This document shows positions 5,333 to 9,168 of a stretch of DNA of 9,168 nucleotides, in pieces. Location: NCBI GenBank assembly GCA_050743625.1, contig JBOGED010000143.1, positions 1-9,168 on the forward strand, in the 5' to 3' direction. The notes beneath the pieces were generated by a model that saw nothing but the letters and a program-made list of their open reading frames with translations, was not told where the DNA came from and made no database searches. The number at the start of each line of letters is the position of its first letter. The first letter of the stretch is position 1. A program made the position numbers and the translations under genes. Origin of the DNA: JBOGED01 sp050743625. Lineage in GTDB: Bacteria; Actinomycetota; Nitriliruptoria; Euzebyales; Egibacteraceae.

Positions 5333-5344
5333 CGGGCTCGCCCG
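5333..5344. terminator. Small hairpin between convergent genes
   Basis: CGGG (5333-5336) pairs with CCCG (5341-5344) around CTCG, inside the 17-nt gap between the toxin stop and the stop of the converging DUF885 gene. It is symmetrical and could act in both directions, but it is short and has no T-run. Confidence 0.3.
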
Positions 5345-5345
5345 C

Positions 5346-6998
5346 CTACAGGCCGAGGTCGTGGCGCAGCACGGGGAATGACGGGGAACCGTGAGCGAGT
5401 ACGTCATGGTGGAACCGCTCGGCAGAGAAGCCGGGCTGGGACTCGGCGTCACGCCGTAAGTCAAGCATCTCCTGCTCGCCGACGAAGTACGTCGAGAGCT
5501 GCCCAGCGGTGACCTTCCCACGCACGAGCTTGCCGGCGGCTTCGGCGGGCTCTTGGTACACCCGCGCGATCATCAGGTCGAGCGCTTGCGCATCCTCCCA
5601 TCCATGCACATGCAGCCCTTGGTCGAGCAAGGCGTTGGCGACCACGCGCATCGCCAGCTTCGCGCTGGTCAGCCTCAAGGCCGCGTCACCGAAGCCCTCG
5701 GCGACGAGCTGGCGCTCGACGTAGACGGCCCAACCCTCGACGAACGCGCCGTTGCACAGGACGCGGCGCAACAGGCGCGGATGCCGCAGACCGTGCGCGA
5801 GCTGGACGTAGTGGCCCGGAAACGCTTCGTGGATGCCGATGCTGTACAACGCCGACCGGTTGTACTCACGCAAGAAGGACGTGGCGCGCTCGTCGTCCCA
5901 GCTGTCTGGCACTGGGGAGAGGTAGTACGTATGCGACGCGTCCGGTTCTCGAGGGGGCGCGGGAAAAAAGGAGGCGGCGAAGACCCCCTGCATGAACGCT
6001 GGCAGCTCTTCCACGCGCAGTGCCTCTGGGTCCGCGGTCGGGAAGAGCGCCGTCTGGAGGAGGAACGCGACGATCTCGGGGAGGACCGCCGCGGCGTCGC
6101 TCACCAGCGATGCCCGGCTTGGGCGGTCGGCGGCGACGACCTCTAGGCCAGCGCGAACAAGCTCCGCTCCATCCAGCCGTTGCGATCCACCAAGCAGCTT
6201 GGCAGCGGCCTCCTCCGCCTTCGCTTGCAACTCCGGCAACGCCGCCAAGCCACGGTCCCAGACCTGTTCGGCGGTCATTGGCACTCCCAGTCCCAAGCGC
6301 AATGCTTGGCCAAAACGCTGGCCACCAAGCCGCCAGTCCGGGGACGGGCCCTGCCGTTGCTCCAGCCAATACGCGAACTCCTCACAGGCCGTGGCGGCGG
6401 CCTCGCCAGCCTCAGCGGCGTGCGGCGCGAACCGCGGTAAGAGCTGGCCGAACAACGCCACCGCACCGGCGACGCGCTGCAGCGCGACCTGGAGATGTGG
6501 GACGCTGATGCCATCCAGCGTCGCTCGCGCCTGCCCCAGCAACCGGGGGACCTGCGCCGCTCGCGAGGCTGCGGCGACGCGGCGTGGGGCGGCAGCCAGG
6601 TCGTCTCGCCGGATCAGCTCGTGGACGCCGCTCGTGGCGAGCGAGAGCCAAACCATCGGGTTGTGGGAGTACACGCCCAACCCCGCAAGCTTGAACCGCT
6701 GCGCCTCCAACGTATTGGTGAGCAGCAAGCGGTCACCCTCCGCGTCCGGAGGCAGCGGGCCAAGCCCCTCAAGTGAAGACAGCAGTCCATCGAGGTCCCG
6801 AAGCCGGGCGTCCAAAGCGCCCGGCGGCCAGTCGTCAAGATCGCTGTCGCGCCGGTGATCGCCGTCCTGCGTGGCGGCCACTGGCGAGTACTCCAGAACG
6901 TGTCGTTGGTACGCGGCGAAGATGTCGTCGACGGTCACAGAATCCACCCCATTCCCAGAGGTCGCACCGCGAGGCGAAGGTGAGCCCAGTGCGGTCAT
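5346..6998 (-). CDS. DUF885 family protein, putative metallopeptidase
   Basis: A protein of 550 residues, within the usual range for DUF885. It has no signal peptide or membrane helix, so it is probably cytoplasmic. The diagnostic block is HEAFPGHYVQLAH (residues 390-402), the HExxPGH signature, followed by the FVEGWAVYVERQL block (419-431). H390, E391, H396 and E421 are candidate metal or catalytic residues by analogy with zinc peptidases. The C-terminus HGSPSFPVLRHDL also fits the family. Members are generally thought to be peptidases, but the substrate here cannot be read from sequence. It is transcribed alone, divergent from the rhodanese gene with a 73-nt gap. The ATG at 6998 lacks a clear ribosome-binding site; GTG codons at 6947 and 6938 have G-rich upstream sequence and would remove about 17-20 weakly conserved residues. 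Confidence 0.88.
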   Translation of the reverse strand: MTALGSPSPRGATSGNGVDSVTVDDIFAAYQRHVLEYSPVAATQDGDHRRDSDLDDWPPGALDARLRDLDGLLSSLEGLGPLPPDAEGDRLLLTNTLEAQRFKLAGLGVYSHNPMVWLSLATSGVHELIRRDDLAAAPRRVAAASRAAQVPRLLGQARATLDGISVPHLQVALQRVAGAVALFGQLLPRFAPHAAEAGEAAATACEEFAYWLEQRQGPSPDWRLGGQRFGQALRLGLGVPMTAEQVWDRGLAALPELQAKAEEAAAKLLGGSQRLDGAELVRAGLEVVAADRPSRASLVSDAAAVLPEIVAFLLQTALFPTADPEALRVEELPAFMQGVFAASFFPAPPREPDASHTYYLSPVPDSWDDERATSFLREYNRSALYSIGIHEAFPGHYVQLAHGLRHPRLLRRVLCNGAFVEGWAVYVERQLVAEGFGDAALRLTSAKLAMRVVANALLDQGLHVHGWEDAQALDLMIARVYQEPAEAAGKLVRGKVTAGQLSTYFVGEQEMLDLRRDAESQPGFSAERFHHDVLAHGSPSFPVLRHDLGL

Positions 6999-7054
6999 TT
7001 GCGGGGATCCGCTCCTGCCGCGACCGAACCCCTATCCACGCGAGGCGTCGCTGG

Positions 7055-7071
7055 TACACTTGTGCGAGAGC
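7055..7071 (+). promoter_or_regulatory. Candidate -10 element of the rhodanese gene
   Basis: TACACT at 7055-7060 fits TANNNT and ends 11 nt before the ATG at 7072, implying a very short leader. GAGAG just before the start could be a weak ribosome-binding site. No convincing -35 box is seen. The element lies in the 73-nt divergent gap (6999-7071). Confidence 0.35.
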
Positions 7072-7395
7072 ATGATTGAAGACCTTACGCCGCGCCAGGT
7101 TGCCGAGCGGCTGCGTGGGCCGGCCCCGCCAGTCCTGGTCGATGTCCGCGAGCGGTGGGAGTTCGAGACCGCGGCAATCATCGGCGCGCATCATCTTCCG
7201 CTCGGGGAGTTGCCCAACCGCTTCGGCGAGGTGCCTCGCGACCGCCCGGTCGTGCTCCACTGCCACCACGGGGCGCGCAGCATGCAAGCCGCTTGCTGGT
7301 TGGAGGCGCATGGCTACACGCAGCTGGCCAACCTGGCAGGCGGGATCGACGCATGGTCGCGCGATGTCGACCCTGGCATACCCCGGTACTCGTAG
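7072..7395 (+). CDS. Single-domain rhodanese (sulfurtransferase)
   Basis: A protein of 107 residues forming one rhodanese domain. The N-terminus MIEDLTPRQVAERL and VLVDVRERWEF (21-31) match the CH2A region. The active-site loop is C64-HHGARS, with the persulfide-forming cysteine and closing arginine, and the C-terminus LAGGIDAWSRDVDPGIPRY resembles the rhodanese domain of MoeB/ThiF-type proteins and GlpE-like enzymes. It would carry sulfane sulfur in the cytoplasm; the acceptor is unknown. The frame is open to 6871, but that extension covers the divergent promoter and the start of the DUF885 gene, and the domain begins at the ATG at 7072. The helicase gene follows after 65 nt and could be co-transcribed. 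Confidence 0.94.
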   Translation: MIEDLTPRQVAERLRGPAPPVLVDVRERWEFETAAIIGAHHLPLGELPNRFGEVPRDRPVVLHCHHGARSMQAACWLEAHGYTQLANLAGGIDAWSRDVDPGIPRYS

Positions 7396-7423
7396 AGAAT
7401 TTGCCAATACCACCTATCGTGCC

Positions 7424-7438
7424 CGCCGATTGACGGCG
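7424..7438 (+). other. Small hairpin between rhodanese and helicase genes
   Basis: CGCCG (7424-7428) and CGGCG (7434-7438) can pair around a 5-base loop in the 65-nt gap. It is too short and lacks a U-tract, so it is at best an attenuating structure. The rest of the gap has only a weak -10-like TATCGT (7415-7420) and the purine-rich helicase ribosome-binding site. Confidence 0.2.
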
Positions 7439-7460
7439 TGGCCCTTGAAGAAGAGAAGAC

Positions 7461-9140
7461 GTGACAGAGACAAAAACCTTCGCGGACTTCGGCGTGGACC
7501 CCTCGATCTGTGAGGCGCTCGCCGAGGCCGGCATCAAGACCCCATTCCCGATACAAGAGCTCACGCTGCCTCTCGCGCTGGGGGGCGCGGACATGATCGG
7601 CCAAGCGCGGACCGGCACGGGGAAGACCCTTGCCTTCGGAATACCGCTGCTCCAACGTTTGGACGTCGGTAGCGGCACGCAAGCGCTCGTCATCGTCCCG
7701 ACCCGCGAGCTCTGCCTGCAGGTCGCGACCGACCTTGGAGCGGCGAGCGGGCGCAAAGGCGTCCGAGTCGCCGCCGTGTATGGCGGCAAGGCGATTGACC
7801 CGCAAGCCGAGGCGATCGCGAGAGGAGCGGAGATCGTCGTCGGCACGCCAGGCCGGCTGCTGGACCTGATGAGGCGACGGAAGCTCGACCTGTCGACCGT
7901 CGCCGGGCTCGTGCTGGACGAGGCGGACGAGATGCTTGACCTCGGTTTCCTGCCCGATGTCGAGCAACTGATCCAAGCCTGCGCGGATGACCGGCAGACG
8001 CTGCTGTTCAGCGCGACGATGCCGTCCGCGGTCGTTGCTCTCGCACGCCGGTACATGCACAAGCCCACGTTCCTGCGCGCCGATGTCGAGGAGATCCACG
8101 TCGCCCCAGAAACACGCCAGTTCTTTTTCTCGTGTCACCGCATGGACAAGCCAGCGGTCCTCGCTCGCATCCTTCAGGCGCCGAATCGCGGCCTTTGCCT
8201 CGTGTTCACTCGGACGAAGCGCATGGCCGACATCTTGGCCACCGAGCTTCGAGATCGCGGCGTGTCAGCCGCCGCTATCCATTCTGACCTGCGACAGGAC
8301 GCCCGCGAACGGGCGCTTGGCCGGTTCCGTAGCGGCCGTATCAACGTGCTCGTGGCGACAGAGGTCGCCGCGCGCGGGCTGGACATCGCGGAGGTCACCC
8401 ACGTCGTCAACTACGACTGCCCCGACGACGAGAAGATGTACCTACACCGCATCGGCCGCACGGGGCGTGCCGGTGCCGACGGCGTCGCGATTACGCTCGC
8501 CGTGTGGAATGAGCTCGCCCGCCTCGACATGATTCGCCGTACCCTTGGCATCGACGAGCCGGTCCACGAGGTGTTCTCCACTTCCGAGATCCTCGACGAG
8601 CTCTTCGACCTTCCCCGCCGTGAGCGCCGAGCGCCGGTGATGGTCTCCCCCTCGACCAACGGCTTCCGAGGGACACCCTCCCCCTCCCCTGCCGCCCCCG
8701 AAGATGCCAGCGCACCAGACGGCCAGCGCTCGCGCCGCCGCGTCCGGACACGGACACGCTCACAGGTCGCGGTCACCGACGCCCCCGCACCGACGGCCAA
8801 GCCACAGCCAACCCGTGCGGCAGCCACAACCAAGGCAGCCTCGGAGGAGACACGTCGCGTCCGGGTCAGGCAGAGGGCGGACACCCGTCGTACCGAGAGC
8901 ACTAGCCGCACCGGAGGCACTGCCCGCACCGCGAGTACCTCTCGCGCCTCTAGCACCGCCCGTACCGCGAGTACCTCTCGTACCGCGAGTACCTCTCGTA
9001 CCTCTAGCACCGCCCGTACCTCTAGCACCGCCCGATCCCGCAGCCCGCAACGCGAGCCCGAGCCCGTGGACGTGGACACCGCCCGAGGCAGTGGACGCCC
9101 CCGCCTCCGCAGGGCCTTGGAGATCGCGCACTTACCTTGA
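7461..9140 (+). CDS. DEAD-box ATP-dependent RNA helicase with repetitive basic tail
   Basis: A protein of 559 residues starting with GTG behind a GAAGAAGAG ribosome-binding site. All hallmark motifs are present: Q motif (F7, then FPIQ at 29-32), motif I ARTGTGKT (49-56), Ia PTREL (80-84), Ib TPGR (129-132), II DEAD (153-156), III SAT (184-186), V ATEVAARGLDI (299-309) and VI HRIGRTGR (329-336). The RecA-like core ends near residue 370. It should unwind short RNA duplexes using ATP, in ribosome assembly, mRNA turnover or cold adaptation. Residues about 390-559 are predicted disordered, rich in Arg, Ser, Thr, Ala and Pro, and include eight hexapeptide repeats (R477-A524). Basic tails in this family usually add RNA binding. 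It resembles CsdA/RhlE-type helicases, but no specific orthologue name can be assigned. Confidence 0.96.
   Translation: MTETKTFADFGVDPSICEALAEAGIKTPFPIQELTLPLALGGADMIGQARTGTGKTLAFGIPLLQRLDVGSGTQALVIVPTRELCLQVATDLGAASGRKGVRVAAVYGGKAIDPQAEAIARGAEIVVGTPGRLLDLMRRRKLDLSTVAGLVLDEADEMLDLGFLPDVEQLIQACADDRQTLLFSATMPSAVVALARRYMHKPTFLRADVEEIHVAPETRQFFFSCHRMDKPAVLARILQAPNRGLCLVFTRTKRMADILATELRDRGVSAAAIHSDLRQDARERALGRFRSGRINVLVATEVAARGLDIAEVTHVVNYDCPDDEKMYLHRIGRTGRAGADGVAITLAVWNELARLDMIRRTLGIDEPVHEVFSTSEILDELFDLPRRERRAPVMVSPSTNGFRGTPSPSPAAPEDASAPDGQRSRRRVRTRTRSQVAVTDAPAPTAKPQPTRAAATTKAASEETRRVRVRQRADTRRTESTSRTGGTARTASTSRASSTARTASTSRTASTSRTSSTARTSSTARSRSPQREPEPVDVDTARGSGRPRLRRALEIAHLP
8889..9032 (+). repeat. 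18-nt tandem repeat, eight units, encoding RT(A/S)ST(S/A)
   Basis: Eight consecutive 18-bp units lie in frame in the helicase gene. The first two are diverged (RTESTS, RTGGTA), followed by RTASTS, RASSTA, RTASTS, RTASTS, RTSSTA and RTSSTA. The later units are almost identical in DNA (CGTACCGCGAGTACCTCT and CGTACCTCTAGCACCGCC alternate), pointing to recent expansion by slippage. An arginine recurs every six residues. Confidence 0.92.
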
Positions 9141-9168
9141 CGTTTCTGGGTCGCGTTGCGTCGGGTTC
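9141..9168. other. Window edge, nothing recognisable
   Basis: The 28 bases after the helicase stop codon show no start of a gene, hairpin or other signal that I can support. Confidence 0.5.

Noticed and set aside
5992..6858. Plus-strand ORF of 288 codons inside the DUF885 gene
   Set aside because: It is an antisense shadow of a well-supported DUF885 frame. Its composition (Ser, Arg, Ala runs) is typical of high-GC opposite-strand frames.
6871..7071. N-terminal extension of the rhodanese up to 6871
   Set aside because: It would overlap the start of the divergent DUF885 gene by over 120 bp. The rhodanese domain begins at the ATG at 7072, with a candidate -10 just upstream.
7178..8068. Minus-strand ORF of 296 codons, and a second overlapping one to 8138
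   Set aside because: Both are antisense to the rhodanese and helicase genes, whose motifs are unmistakable. Neither minus frame shows any known domain.
8411..9079. Minus-strand ORF with VLEVR/VLAVR repeats
   Set aside because: The repeats mirror the 18-nt array of the helicase tail; there is no independent support for coding.

Overview
The window is GC-rich and densely coded. It looks like chromosomal DNA of an actinomycete-type bacterium (Actinomycetota), though I cannot place it below phylum. The evidence is the clpS-DUF2017 gene pair, an actinobacterial-style sensor kinase (HELRTPIT box, extracytoplasmic loop with a RNIP...NEAIYTF stretch), a compact MoeB-type rhodanese, and start codons lying 6-7 nt behind TANNNT hexamers, as in leaderless actinobacterial transcripts. 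Nothing indicates a phage, plasmid or transposon.

Left part (1-3139, minus strand): a signalling operon read right to left. It encodes a membrane-anchored proline-rich and (Asp-Asp-Gly-Gly-Gly)n protein, an overlapping sensor histidine kinase, a 36-codon reading frame that fits exactly between kinase and regulator, and an OmpR-family response regulator. Two hairpins lie beyond the regulator, one of them a perfect 17-bp inverted repeat at the very start of the window. Upstream of the operon, direct repeats with an 11-bp period look like a binding site for an OmpR/PhoB-type regulator, so the operon may control itself.

Middle (3255-5328, plus strand): clpS (adaptor that delivers N-degron substrates to the Clp protease), a DUF2017 gene, a TetR/AcrR-type repressor, and a toxin-antitoxin pair (ribbon-helix-helix antitoxin and PIN-domain toxin) with a short palindrome in its promoter. 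The PIN gene converges, with a 17-nt gap holding a small hairpin, on a minus-strand DUF885 family gene (5346-6998) that encodes a putative metallopeptidase with an HExxPGH motif.

Right part (7072-9140, plus strand): a single-domain rhodanese, divergent from the DUF885 gene, and a DEAD-box RNA helicase. The helicase has a complete motif set and a long disordered, arginine-rich tail built partly from eight hexapeptide repeats encoded by an 18-nt tandem array.

Most genes belong to known families. The least explained part is the signalling operon: the Asp/Gly-repeat surface protein, the coupled 36-codon ORF, and the duplicated ribosome-binding site and start region around that ORF.
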